From Candidatus Gastranaerophilales bacterium (GTDB lineage Bacteria > Cyanobacteriota > Vampirovibrionia > Gastranaerophilales > Gastranaerophilaceae): a stretch of DNA of 64,000 bases. This document shows positions 44,697 through 53,258 of the stretch, in pieces; within the stretch, counting starts at the first letter, position 1; the number at the start of each line of letters is the position of its first letter. The stretch is from positions 1-64,000 of the forward strand of contig CALVBB010000002.1 in the NCBI GenBank assembly GCA_944325705.1. The letters are read 5' to 3'. Under the pieces are notes generated by a model. The model had not been told where the DNA came from. It was given only the letters and a program-made list of their open reading frames with translations, and did not search any database. The position numbers were made by a program, and so were the translations under genes.

Positions 44697-44702
44697 TACA
44701 AT
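44697..44702 (+). promoter_or_regulatory. -10 box (TACAAT) 6 nt before the start codon
   Basis: TACAAT (within TATACAAT) is followed by six nt (AAAAAT) and ATG 44709. The same geometry as the other leaderless starts. Confidence 0.5.
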
Positions 44703-44708
44703 AAAAAT

Positions 44709-45515
44709 ATGCAGAGCAAGACTTATGTTTCACAATCTTTAAGAAACGGGCGGCTTATGAGGTGGACTTTTATGCCGCTGAAAGTCTATATTGCCCCTAT
44801 GAAGTTTTACTCAAAACAAGGGGAGGATTACAAATATAAACAGCTGGTGAAACGTGCACTTGATGCGTGGCAGACCGCAACAAAGGGCAGAGTTAAGTTT
44901 AATGTTGTGGACACGCTCCTTGAATCTAATGTCAATATTGACTGGAAAAGGGTTGAGAGGCAGGCATTAGGGCACTGTTATTTTTCTTTTGACGGTGCAA
45001 ACAGACTTTACGGGGCTGAAGTCGCGATAGGGCTTACCGACGGGCTTATCCACAGTTCTTATGACAGTGACGGTGAGGTTTATCATACTATTCTGCACGA
45101 AATAGGTCATGCAATCGGGCTGGGTCACAGCCCTTATAAAACTGATATTATGTACACCCCGCACCAGAAAGGAATTCATAATATTTCAGAAGGAGATATT
45201 CTGACGGTTAACTGGCTTTATAAGCTTCCGCAGGGTGCAACGCCTTCTGAAGTTGCTTCTATGTATTCAATGGGCGGCTCAGATATTGATGAGATAATTT
45301 TCAGGGTTATGAACAAAAATGCGCCAAGCGGGTTTGAAAATGTCAAAAATAGTGTTAAACTTCCGCCCCAGCGTAATCTCCTTGAAGAGCAGGAAAATAT
45401 TGCTCTTTTGAGGAAGTACCACATGTCTTTGCAGAATATTTCAATCTCAGAAGATATGAAAAAGTTAATTATTCAGCAGAGTAAGAAAGGAAAGAATAAG
45501 TGGGACTCCGCGTAG
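44709..45515 (+). CDS. Matrixin-type zinc metalloprotease
   Basis: 268 residues. The zinc site HEIGHAIGLGHS (H-E-x2-H-x2-G-x2-H) and the Met-turn DIMY are those of metzincins such as M10 matrixins. The upstream part follows the matrixin fold (RALDAWQTATKGRVKFNVVD, VEVAIGLTDG-like stretch). No signal peptide is visible, though the N-terminus is basic (RNGRLMRWTFMPLKVYIAP). The C-terminal ~80 residues are outside the catalytic domain. It overlaps the next gene by 16 nt. Substrate unknown. Confidence 0.85.
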   Translation: MQSKTYVSQSLRNGRLMRWTFMPLKVYIAPMKFYSKQGEDYKYKQLVKRALDAWQTATKGRVKFNVVDTLLESNVNIDWKRVERQALGHCYFSFDGANRLYGAEVAIGLTDGLIHSSYDSDGEVYHTILHEIGHAIGLGHSPYKTDIMYTPHQKGIHNISEGDILTVNWLYKLPQGATPSEVASMYSMGGSDIDEIIFRVMNKNAPSGFENVKNSVKLPPQRNLLEEQENIALLRKYHMSLQNISISEDMKKLIIQQSKKGKNKWDSA

Positions 45516-46456
45516 TAATTTTAGGAAGGGGAGAAATGCTCTTGAACCTTATAAGAGGTTCAATGCTTGCCAGTGCTGAAATTGTTGGTGTTTTTCGTTA
45601 CGAAAGGCTTATTGTTCCGCCGCTTTTTCTGAAATTTTACGATTTTTTTAAAAGTTCTCCTGCGCTTACGTTTACTAAAAAGCATAAAATATATGATATA
45701 CCTTTCACAAGTGCAAATTCTGAGAATTTTAAAAGATTTCTTGTAAAGGAGAATGTCGATGTTGTTCTTGTCGGTTCGTGGTGTGAAAAACTTAAAAAAG
45801 AAATTATTGATATTCCTGTAATTGGGACTGTAAACGTTCACCCGTCGCTTCTTCCGCAGTACAGAGGGCCTAATCCGTATTTGCAGACTATTCTTCACGG
45901 AGAAAAGAAAAGCGGTGTCACTTTCCATCTTATGACTGAAAAATACGATGCGGGGCCTGTGTTAGCGCAAAAAGAGATTGAAATTCTCGCGGGCGACACT
46001 GGTAAAGAACTCAAAAATAAAACAGTTTTTCAGGCGCGTCTTTTGTGCGCAAATCTTCTGGAGAAACTTGAGGGAGGATTTGTAATCCCTGTTGAACAGG
46101 ATGAAGCGCTTGCAACTTACTACGGAAATGTAAAACCGGAGGAGATGACGCTTGATTTTCAAAAAGAAACTGCGCAAGAACTTCTAAACCGCATAAGAGC
46201 GTTTCACCCATGGCTTAAAACTTATTTTCAGTACGGCAACAATTTTTTCGTGATTAATCCTTATAACGTTGAAATAACTGATTGTTCAGGTGAACCAGGA
46301 ATGGTTGTTGATTCCGGAAAATGCTCACTCACTGTTGCAGCAAAGGACGGAAAAGCTTTAATAATGTCTGATTTGAGGCTTTACAGGTTTCCGCTGCTCA
46401 CAAAGTTTTTTATTAATGCCATAGGTAAGTCAATAGAGCGTAAAAATAGTAATTAA
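45500..46456 (+). CDS. Formyltransferase-family protein (Fmt-like)
   Basis: 318 residues from GTG 45500 with GAAAGG upstream. The catalytic block NVHPSLLPQYRGPNPYLQTILHG and the downstream YDAGPVLAQKEIEI match the methionyl-tRNA formyltransferase/GART fold, including the catalytic Asn, His and Asp. The C-terminal domain ends like Fmt (GMVVDSGKCSLTVAAKDGKALIMSDL). The N-terminus lacks the usual FxGTPxFA. It could be the true Fmt or a relative that formylates a sugar or another amine. It overlaps the matrixin gene. Confidence 0.78.
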   Translation: MGLRVVILGRGEMLLNLIRGSMLASAEIVGVFRYERLIVPPLFLKFYDFFKSSPALTFTKKHKIYDIPFTSANSENFKRFLVKENVDVVLVGSWCEKLKKEIIDIPVIGTVNVHPSLLPQYRGPNPYLQTILHGEKKSGVTFHLMTEKYDAGPVLAQKEIEILAGDTGKELKNKTVFQARLLCANLLEKLEGGFVIPVEQDEALATYYGNVKPEEMTLDFQKETAQELLNRIRAFHPWLKTYFQYGNNFFVINPYNVEITDCSGEPGMVVDSGKCSLTVAAKDGKALIMSDLRLYRFPLLTKFFINAIGKSIERKNSN

Positions 46457-46501
46457 GCTGCTTTTTTAGAGCAAACCTTCAATCCTTCATTATTGCAGCT
46501 T

Positions 46502-47203
46502 TTATTTTTTCTTCAGGCATCTTTTACGACCGTTCCAGCCGAGATCAGAACAGTGCAGGTAATCCATGTTTTCGTTATAAATTACCCAGGCTGCACAGCC
46601 AAACCCTGCATTTTTAATACATTTTTCTACAAAAAATTCATCACCGTAATAACGGGGCGCACCTGCAGGTACTATTGCGTTGTCAAACAGGTAAAAATAA
46701 AAGAAATCAATCCCTACCTGATTTGGAGGTTTTGCACCGTTTATGTCGACATAAATCTGTCCGTATTTGCTGTAATCTTTTGCAGATGAGGCGTTGAACA
46801 TTACCATTGTACCGTCGCTCAATATCATTGCAGAACGTCCGGACAGAATATTCCAGTTGACATAATTTGTTCCGTCAATATTTTTGTATGTTACGTTCGG
46901 AAAACAGCCGTAGCCGTTTTTACAGGTTTTAACTTTCTGCATAAACGGTGCAAAATAGTTTAGAAGAACCTGTTCTCCGCCGCCGTTTTCTTCCATTGAA
47001 ATTCCCCAGTCAGCAATGTTGCCGTATTTTTCCTGCGCAGATAAAAATGCCTGCTGCAGCGCCGAATAGGTTTTCTTAAGTTGTGTGGCTGCAGTCTTTT
47101 CTCTGGTGGATGTAATGATGGACGGAACTGTCATTGCTGCAATTACGCCGATAATTCCCAGTGTAATCAGTACCTCTGCCAGAGTGAACGCCAGCTTTTT
47201 CAT
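46502..47203 (-). CDS. Prepilin-like protein in the hydG transcription unit
   Basis: 233 residues with a short, standard leader: MKKLA then FTLAEVLITLGIIGVIAAMTVPSII (Ala at -1, Glu at +5). The mature part has QLKKTYSALQQAFLSAQEKYG, YVDINGAKPPNQVGIDFFYFY and a C-terminal Cys-rich tail (EKCIKNAGFGCAAW and a second pair after it). It begins 13 nt after the hydG stop with AAGGAG, so it is likely cotranscribed with hydG. It has no homopolymer tract, unlike three other pilins here. Role: minor pilin or pseudopilin. Confidence 0.88.
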   Translation of the reverse strand: MKKLAFTLAEVLITLGIIGVIAAMTVPSIITSTREKTAATQLKKTYSALQQAFLSAQEKYGNIADWGISMEENGGGEQVLLNYFAPFMQKVKTCKNGYGCFPNVTYKNIDGTNYVNWNILSGRSAMILSDGTMVMFNASSAKDYSKYGQIYVDINGAKPPNQVGIDFFYFYLFDNAIVPAGAPRYYGDEFFVEKCIKNAGFGCAAWVIYNENMDYLHCSDLGWNGRKRCLKKK

Positions 47204-47216
47204 ATATTCTCCTTGT

Positions 47217-48635
47217 TTAAAATCTAAAATCTCTGCTTCCGGCTTCGATTTGTACCAGATCTTTTTCTACTGTTTCCTTTATTTTTTCATTTTCGATTAT
47301 TTTTGTTTCTTTGTCAATAATTTTATAACCGATTTCTTTAGTTTCAGGTGAGGCGTAGTCTTCAAGGTATTCTTTTAATGTTAAGATTGCGTTAGGGTGG
47401 CAGAAATTGTGTATCTGCTGACTTTTGCATACTTCCATAAATCTTTCGCCTGTTCTCCCGTTTCTGTAACATGATGTGCAGAAGCTAGGAAGATACCCGA
47501 GTTCCATAAGCCATCTGATAACCTCATCAAGCGGGCGTCTGTCAGAAACGTCAAATTGTGCTGAATTTTCATCTTCCGGCATTGGACTGAAATATCCGCC
47601 GACGCTTGTCTTTGAACCTCCGCTAATCTGTGATACCCCGAGGTGTAAAAGTCTTGCCCTGCATTCTTCTGTTTCTCTGGTTGATATAATCATGCCTGTA
47701 TAAGGTTTGGAAATACGTATGCAGGCAACAATTTTGGCAAAAGTATCATCATCAATACCGTTATCAAAAGTATCCGGATCAATATCATCGGCTTTTCTGA
47801 TTCTAGGAACACTTATTGCGTGAGGGCCTACTCCGAAAGCTGCTTCAAGATGCTCTGCGTGCATCATAAGTCCTGTAAATTCATACCTGTACAATTCAAG
47901 TCCGAATAATACTCCGAGGCTGACGTCATCAATCCCTGCTTCCATTGCTCTGTCCATGGCTTCTGTGTGGTAGGCGTAATTGTGTTTCGGGCCTGTAGGA
48001 TGAAGTCTTTCATAGCTTTCTTTATTGTAAGTTTCCTGAAACAGGATATATGTACCTATGCCTGCATCATGTAATTTTTTGTAGTTTTCTACTGTAGTAG
48101 CGGCAATGTTTACATTTACACGTCTGATTGAACCGTTTTTATGTTTTACGCTGTAAATTGTCTTAATTGATTCAAGTATGTATTCAATCGGGTTGTTAAC
48201 AGGATCTTCGCCTGCTTCAATTGCAAGCCTTTTATGCCCCATATCCTGAAGAGCGATGACTTCCTGTCTTATTTCTTCCTGCGTAAGTTTTTTCCGTGGG
48301 ATATGGCTGTTCTGTTTGTGGTAAGGGCAATATACACACCCGTTGACACAGTAATTCGACAGATAAAGCGGCGCAAATAAAACAATTCTGTTTCCGTAAA
48401 AATCTTTTTTTATCTGTTCTGCAAGTTTAAATATTTCTTCATTTTTTTCTTCAATATTGCAGTCAAGAAGCACAGCTGCTTCTCTGTGTGTAAGACCATT
48501 TTTCTGTCTGGCTTTTTCTAAAATTTTATCAATAAGTTCAACGTTATGTTTGTTTTCTTCTGCATATTTTAAAGTGTCGAGAATTTCTTCGTGATTGATA
48601 AATTCTTCGGCCTTGTGTGATTTCGGATTATACAT
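47217..48635 (-). CDS. hydG: [FeFe]-hydrogenase maturase HydG (radical SAM tyrosine lyase)
   Basis: 472 residues. The radical SAM cluster motif is NYCVNGCVYCPYH (C-x3-C-x2-C). The C-terminal cluster site is CTSCYRNGRTGERFMEVC then FC (C-x2-C...C), specific to HydG and not to its paralogue ThiH. HydG cleaves tyrosine to make the CO and CN ligands of the H-cluster. Its presence shows an [FeFe] hydrogenase and thus hydrogen-producing fermentation. HydE, HydF and the hydrogenase are not in this window. Confidence 0.95.
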   Translation of the reverse strand: MYNPKSHKAEEFINHEEILDTLKYAEENKHNVELIDKILEKARQKNGLTHREAAVLLDCNIEEKNEEIFKLAEQIKKDFYGNRIVLFAPLYLSNYCVNGCVYCPYHKQNSHIPRKKLTQEEIRQEVIALQDMGHKRLAIEAGEDPVNNPIEYILESIKTIYSVKHKNGSIRRVNVNIAATTVENYKKLHDAGIGTYILFQETYNKESYERLHPTGPKHNYAYHTEAMDRAMEAGIDDVSLGVLFGLELYRYEFTGLMMHAEHLEAAFGVGPHAISVPRIRKADDIDPDTFDNGIDDDTFAKIVACIRISKPYTGMIISTRETEECRARLLHLGVSQISGGSKTSVGGYFSPMPEDENSAQFDVSDRRPLDEVIRWLMELGYLPSFCTSCYRNGRTGERFMEVCKSQQIHNFCHPNAILTLKEYLEDYASPETKEIGYKIIDKETKIIENEKIKETVEKDLVQIEAGSRDFRF

Positions 48636-48701
48636 AATAAATTTCTCCCTATTCTGTTTTCATGTTAAGCCCGTAAAAAATAAATGTAAAGTTCGGGAAT
48701 C

Positions 48702-49751
48702 TTAAGCTACAGTTCCGCCGCCGATTAGATGTCCGTCATTCATGTCATAAAAAACTCCGGCCTGACCTCGGGTTACAGAATTTACAGGTTCATAAAACCT
48801 TATGACAGCGCTGTTTTCGAGTAACTGAATATTTGCCTTTTGGGCGTTCATATTGTAGCGGATTTTGACCATAGCGTCAAAATTATTTTCTTCGACCGGA
48901 TAGGTAAAATTAAGGTTTTTAATTGTTAATTCTTTTTTTAAATTATCTTTACAGCTTCCTAGGTACACAATATTTTTCTCCGCATCAATATCAATTACAT
49001 AAAGAGGGTATGGCGCGGCAATCCCGATACCTTTGCGCTGGCCTATTGTGTACTGATAGCTGCCGGAGTGCTCGCCGAGTTTTTTACCGGAATTTATCTC
49101 TATGAAATCTCCTTTTTTATATCTGAATTTTTCTGTAAGATATTTTTTTGTTGTATTTGGCTTTTGGATAAAACAAATGTCCTGACTCTCTCTGGAAGAT
49201 TTAGGCGGAAGGTCGTATTTTTCAGCAAGTGCCCTTATTTCAGTTTTTGTATAGCCGGATAGCGGAAATTCTGTCTTTGAAAGCTCTTTCTGCCCGAGCC
49301 GGTATAAAAAATAAAGCTGGTCTTTATGCTCATCTTTTGCCGGATAGAGTTTATAAATTCCGTTCTCATATCTTATATCAGCGTAATGGCCTGTGGCAAA
49401 GCGGTCAGCCTCAAGAGTTGCCATCGCATAATTGAAAATCTCGCCCCATTTTATAAATTGGTTGCAGACTATGCAGGGGTTGGGTGTTTCACCTTGAGCA
49501 TAGGAATTTTCAAAATAGTCAATAACTTCTTTTTGGAATTTTTCTGTAACATCTGCAACGTAATGCTTAATTCCGAGTTTTTCCGCAACTTTCCTTGCTT
49601 GCTCGCAAACCTCATCAGCGGCTGGCGAATTAATCATTTTTCCTGTAACACCTGTTACTTCACAGCCTTTTTCTATTAATAATTTTGCGGCAACCGAGCT
49701 GTCCACGCCCCCGCTCAGTGCAACTGCTACTCTTTTCTTTCTCTTTGTCAT
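48702..49751 (-). CDS. mnmA: tRNA-specific 2-thiouridylase MnmA
   Basis: 349 residues. The P-loop ALSGGVDSSVAAKLL, the first catalytic Cys in TPNPCIVCNQFIKWG and the second in SQDICFI are present, with YTIGQRKGIGIA. It thiolates U34 of Lys, Glu and Gln tRNAs using sulfur from a desulfurase such as the NifS encoded at 8570. Transcribed upstream of hydG (66-nt gap). Confidence 0.95.
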   Translation of the reverse strand: MTKRKKRVAVALSGGVDSSVAAKLLIEKGCEVTGVTGKMINSPAADEVCEQARKVAEKLGIKHYVADVTEKFQKEVIDYFENSYAQGETPNPCIVCNQFIKWGEIFNYAMATLEADRFATGHYADIRYENGIYKLYPAKDEHKDQLYFLYRLGQKELSKTEFPLSGYTKTEIRALAEKYDLPPKSSRESQDICFIQKPNTTKKYLTEKFRYKKGDFIEINSGKKLGEHSGSYQYTIGQRKGIGIAAPYPLYVIDIDAEKNIVYLGSCKDNLKKELTIKNLNFTYPVEENNFDAMVKIRYNMNAQKANIQLLENSAVIRFYEPVNSVTRGQAGVFYDMNDGHLIGGGTVA

Positions 49752-49879
49752 ATTTATAAGGCTATCACAAATAAATTTTTATTAGAATTATTAAGATTTA
49801 TTTCTTTTTCTTTCAAAAAATTTTATTTTGAAGTATTATAAAGGTAGTAAAATTAAAAAATTCGGGGAGATGTTCCAGT

Positions 49880-50944
49880 ATGACTCAAAATAATGATAAA
49901 GTAATAGGTATACCTAGAGCAATGTCTTTTTATCACAACTATCCGTTTTACTACGGGTTCTTTTCTGCGCTCGGCATAAAGATTATTTTGTCTGATGTAA
50001 CAACAAAGCAGACACTTTCAAGCGGTTCTGCACTGGTTGTAACAGAAACATGCCTGCCGATAAAAATATATGTGGGACATATTCTTAATCTGCTGGACAA
50101 AGGGGTGGACAGAATTCTCGTTCCGTCGCTGCAGTCTATTGCCCCGAAGATTTATAACTGTTCTAAAATTAGAGGACTGCCGGATTTGATACGTAATGTT
50201 GTAAAACGTGATTTTACCATGATTGAAGCAACTCTTGATAAGTCCGAAAAAAATCAGGGGCTGTACGAGTTTCTTGCTGAATGTGTTGCCCCTTACGGAA
50301 TTACTGATGAAAAACAGATTAAAGATGCTTCTAAAGCAGGCTGGAGAACTTATAACAATTTTCATATTATGTCAAAATCCGGTATGAGTTACAAAAAAGC
50401 CATGAATTATGCACTTCAAGGCAAGGTATTTATTGAAAGCGCATCTGAGGAGCATCCTATTTCAATTGCGCTGGTGGCTCATGGTTATAATATTTACGAT
50501 GACAGAGCTTCTATGAAGATTATAGACAAGCTTGAAAAAATGGATGTTAAAGTTTACACCTCGTTACAGCTGTCGAAAGAACAGATGCTGGAAGGCATTA
50601 ATGCTCTCGGTGAAAATCTTTACTGGGCAAACGAGTATGAGATGACAGGAACTGCCGGACACTATCTTAAAGATAATAAGATTGATGGAATTATAGCGTT
50701 AAATGCTTTTGGCTGCGGGCCGGATTCTCTTATGATTGAGAGAATTGTCAGAAAGGCAAAACATTTTAATAAACCTATACTTCACCTGACTATTGATGAG
50801 CAGACCGGTGAAGCAGGATTTATAACCCGTCTCGAGGCTTTTGTCGATATGCTTTTCCGTAAAAAGCGCGCCAAAATTATTAACAAAATAGATATTCATT
50901 CGCAGGAATACATTCCAAACACCAACTTTATTGAAACAAAGTAA
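49880..50944 (+). CDS. Acyl-CoA dehydratase activase-related protein, second copy
   Basis: 354 residues, a divergent paralogue of the protein at 16800. Shared features: N-terminal GIPRAMSFYHNYPFYYGFFSALG, cysteines in TETCLPIKIYVGHIL and NAFGCGPDSLM, and a C-terminal IDEQTGEAGFITRLEAFVDML. These fit the HgdB/DUF2229-like family that binds a [4Fe-4S] cluster. The ATPase activase domain is again absent. It lies just upstream of the tract-bearing acyltransferase (14-nt gap), so the two are likely cotranscribed. Reaction unknown. Confidence 0.75.
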   Translation: MTQNNDKVIGIPRAMSFYHNYPFYYGFFSALGIKIILSDVTTKQTLSSGSALVVTETCLPIKIYVGHILNLLDKGVDRILVPSLQSIAPKIYNCSKIRGLPDLIRNVVKRDFTMIEATLDKSEKNQGLYEFLAECVAPYGITDEKQIKDASKAGWRTYNNFHIMSKSGMSYKKAMNYALQGKVFIESASEEHPISIALVAHGYNIYDDRASMKIIDKLEKMDVKVYTSLQLSKEQMLEGINALGENLYWANEYEMTGTAGHYLKDNKIDGIIALNAFGCGPDSLMIERIVRKAKHFNKPILHLTIDEQTGEAGFITRLEAFVDMLFRKKRAKIINKIDIHSQEYIPNTNFIETK

Positions 50945-50958
50945 TATGGAGAATCTTA

Positions 50959-51928
50959 ATGTTTAAAGTTATTAGCCAAAATTTTGCGTATAAAAAAGTT
51001 TCAATCTTTGGTATAAAGCTTTCGTTTATAACACCGGAATACAAAGAATTAAAAAAACTTTTCAGGAAGGTAATTGTAAGGGATTTTGGAAATAATAACA
51101 GGGTTATTTTGACCGGTAGTCCTTGTGTAGAGCCGATTTCGGGGGGGGGGGGACGCTGACTCTCTAAGGATTTCGTTTTTCGGGGATAACAATACGATTG
51201 TCATAGCACGCTCTGCAAAACTTTCCGGCCTGATTAATATATTCGGTGAGAATAATAGTATTTCATTTAGCCAGTTATCTCAATTTTCTTCAGGCATTTA
51301 TATCGGTAAAAAGGATGATTTAGTTAGAAGTAGTAATTTATGTTTTGGTGAGGGATGTAAGATTTTAAATTCTAATGTAGATATAGTATCAGGTTTTAAT
51401 CAAGTATTAAATATAGGAAATAATTCTCAATTAAATTCAGTTTATATTGAACAGTCAGGTAAATCAGAAGTCCATATCGGGAATAATGTATCTTTTTTTA
51501 TTAAAAGTCAAATTAGAATTGGATGGCAATCAGAGCTAAATATTGGAGATAACACTACAATTAATGAAATATTTATAAATACGGCAATGAATTCTAAAAT
51601 AAATATAGGTGAAGATTGTATGTTTTCCTGGAAAGTGGTTTTATTCCCCGATGATTGTCATCCTATTATGGATAAAGAAACAGGTAAGCTTATTAATTCT
51701 CATAATAACAATAATATCCATATTGGAAAGCACTGCTGGATCGGGTATGGAGTTACATTGCTCAAAAATGTAACTATTCCTGATAATTCTATTGTCGGAA
51801 TGAATTCTTTTGTAATTAATAAACAGTTTGATGAGCAGAATGTTATAATTGCCGGTTCTCCCGCTAAAGTTATTAAGCGTAATATCGACTGGGATAGGGA
51901 TTACGCAAGTTTAGGCAGAAAAACTTAA
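50959..51928 (+). CDS. Poly-G phase-variable left-handed beta-helix acyltransferase (OFF)
   Basis: From ATG 50959 the frame ends at 51159 after GGGGR because of a G12 tract. With 11 G (or 14) it stays open to 51928, giving 322 residues. The downstream part is a clear hexapeptide-repeat acyltransferase: LNIGDNTTIN, INIGEDCMFSW, IHIGKHCWIGYGVTLLKNV and NVIIAGSPAKVIKRNIDWDRD, like O-acetyltransferases of surface polysaccharides (WbbJ/Vat type). The N-terminal part before the tract already has strand-like segments (RDFGNNNRVILTGS). Calling 51587-51928 as an independent gene would remove half the helix and leave no ribosome site. Confidence 0.8.
51141..51152 (+). repeat. G12 tract, switch of the acyltransferase
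   Basis: Twelve G after AGAGCCGATTTC and before ACGCTGACTCTCTAAG. The 5' flank is identical over 12 nt to that of the tract at 52381. One G fewer opens the frame. Confidence 0.92.
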
Positions 51929-51957
51929 AGAGAAAGAACCAGCTTTATTATAAAACT

Positions 51958-51993
51958 AAAACAGAGGATGAAACACTTCATCCTCTGTTTTTA
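51958..51993. terminator. Bidirectional intrinsic terminator
   Basis: ACAGAGGATGAA (51961) pairs perfectly with TTCATCCTCTGT (51977), followed by T5 on the plus strand and by A/T on the other. It ends both the acyltransferase unit and rpsU. Confidence 0.85.
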
Positions 51994-52009
51994 TATATTT
52001 TAAAAAGCC

Positions 52010-52183
52010 TTAAACTTTTCTTTTGCGAGCAGCTTCAGATTTGCGTTTTCTTTTTACGCTCGGTTTTTCGTATCTTTCACGTTTTTTTACTTCGGAAAGG
52101 ATACCGGCTTTCTGGATTTTCTTTTTGAAACGTCTAAGTGCGCTTTCAATTGATTCGTTTTCGCCAACTTTAACTTCTGCCAT
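52010..52183 (-). CDS. rpsU: 30S ribosomal protein S21
   Basis: 57 residues. It begins [19 protein letters not shown], continues with [23 protein letters not shown] and ends in a very basic tail ([15 protein letters not shown]), the standard S21 pattern. It is encoded on the minus strand with AAAGGTGG upstream of ATG 52183. It has its own transcription unit and shares the terminator at 51958. S21 sits at the 3' end of 16S rRNA near the anti-Shine-Dalgarno and affects start selection. Confidence 0.95.
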   Translation of the reverse strand: MAEVKVGENESIESALRRFKKKIQKAGILSEVKKRERYEKPSVKRKRKSEAARKRKV

Positions 52184-52297
52184 CTTTTTTCACCACCTTT
52201 CCGTGAACTTGTATTTCTAATCTATATCTATATTATAAAATAAAATTTTTAAAATTCAAGCCCTGAGGCTTTTTGCTAATATCAAAAAAATATCCGG

Positions 52298-52326
52298 TTG
52301 AAAATTTTTCAAGAGTTTGTTATAAT
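52298..52326 (+). promoter_or_regulatory. Sigma-70 promoter of the second tract-bearing prepilin
   Basis: TTGAAA (52298-52303), 17-nt spacer, TATAAT (52321-52326), the same as the promoter at 26424. TTGAAAATTTTT is identical in both. Confidence 0.8.
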
Positions 52327-52350
52327 AAAAGAGGAAAGGAGATGTTAGAT

Positions 52351-53216
52351 ATGTTGAAATTCACTAATAGAGCCGATTTCGGGGGGGGGGGCAACGTACT
52401 CTAAGCTCTCTTTCGTTGTTTCGGGCAGGTAGTTCAGATTATTTTTTAGGAAGTATTAATATTGCACGCTGCGGGTTTACTCTTGCGGAGGTGCTGATTA
52501 CTCTTGGAATTATAGGTATTGTTGCAGCTCTTACAATGCCGACCTTAATTCAAAAAAATCAGGATAAGGAACTTATTTCAAGAACAAAGGCGGTTTATTC
52601 GACAATACAGAACGCTGTATTGAAATCCCAATCTGACTATGGAGTTATAGGAGATAATTCCCTGCTGTTTAGCCCGAATAATACAAGTAGCCAGACAGCA
52701 GAGGCTTTTGCTAAATATTTCAACGGAGCACGGGTTTGTAAATCTAAAACTGATAAAGGCTGCAGTACTTATTACTACAAAGTTAAATTCGGCTCATTAC
52801 GTTTATCTTCTGATAATAGCGGTGCTGCAGATGAGATGGGCTCATGGCCTAAAATTTTATTAAGTAACGGGGCTATTCTTGCAATACTCCAGTATAATAA
52901 TCCGGATTGTTATGCTCCAACAACAATAAATGTTACCGATGAATACGGCAGACCTCTAAAAAATCCGGACGGTACAAACCAGACTAAAATCTGGCATAAT
53001 AGACGCTGTGCAGTCGTTCGTTTTGATGTAAACGGCATTAAAAATCCAAATCAGTTAGGCAGAGATGTTTATTCAGTAGCTGTTATGAAAGATGGCAAGG
53101 TAAAAGCTGATGATACTTCTGTTACATTCGGCGGAAAGAGTCTTAACAATATTTTGACAGGTAAAGAAGAACTCCAGTACACCAATTACTCCTCCGGTCA
53201 GAAATATGACTTTTAA
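52351..53216 (+). CDS. Poly-G phase-variable prepilin, second locus (OFF)
   Basis: ATG 52351 has AAAGGAG 9 nt upstream; an ATG at 52342 is in frame but too close to it. With the 11 G present the frame ends at MLKFTNRADFGGGGNVL. With 12 or 9 G it stays open to 53216, 288 or 287 residues. The prepilin signal is RCG-FTLAEVLITLGIIG (F at 52476; leader 42 residues in the 12-G state; Gly at -1, Glu at +5). The mature part has KELISRTKAVYSTIQNAVLKS and FDVNGIKNPNQLGRDVYSV. It lacks the terminal Cys pair and ends in YTNYSSGQKYDF. A TTG at 52416 would be an alternative start without a ribosome site. Confidence 0.8.
52381..52391 (+). repeat. G11 tract, switch of prepilin at 52351
   Basis: Eleven G after AGAGCCGATTTC and before CAACGTACTCTAAGCTC. 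Adding one G (or losing two) joins start and pilin. Confidence 0.92.
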
Positions 53217-53222
53217 TTAAGA

Positions 53223-53248
53223 AGCCGGCATTTTGGGCCGGCTTTTTT
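53223..53248. terminator. Intrinsic terminator
   Basis: AGCCGGC (53223) pairs with GCCGGCT (53237) followed by T6. It lies between the convergent prepilin and SNF2 genes. Confidence 0.85.
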
Positions 53249-53258
53249 AATATTAATA

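Noticed and set aside
51141-51152. Poly-G tracts as sequencing artefacts (two-colour chemistry poly-G tails)
   Set aside because: The tracts lie inside genes whose upstream start and downstream protein fit together after a change of one base, and they share non-G flanks. An artefact would not do this three times. The exact length may still be wrong in the consensus.
51587-51928. Independent short acetyltransferase gene
   Set aside because: It has no ribosome site and would begin in mid beta-helix. The frame upstream is open back to the poly-G tract and carries the same repeat.
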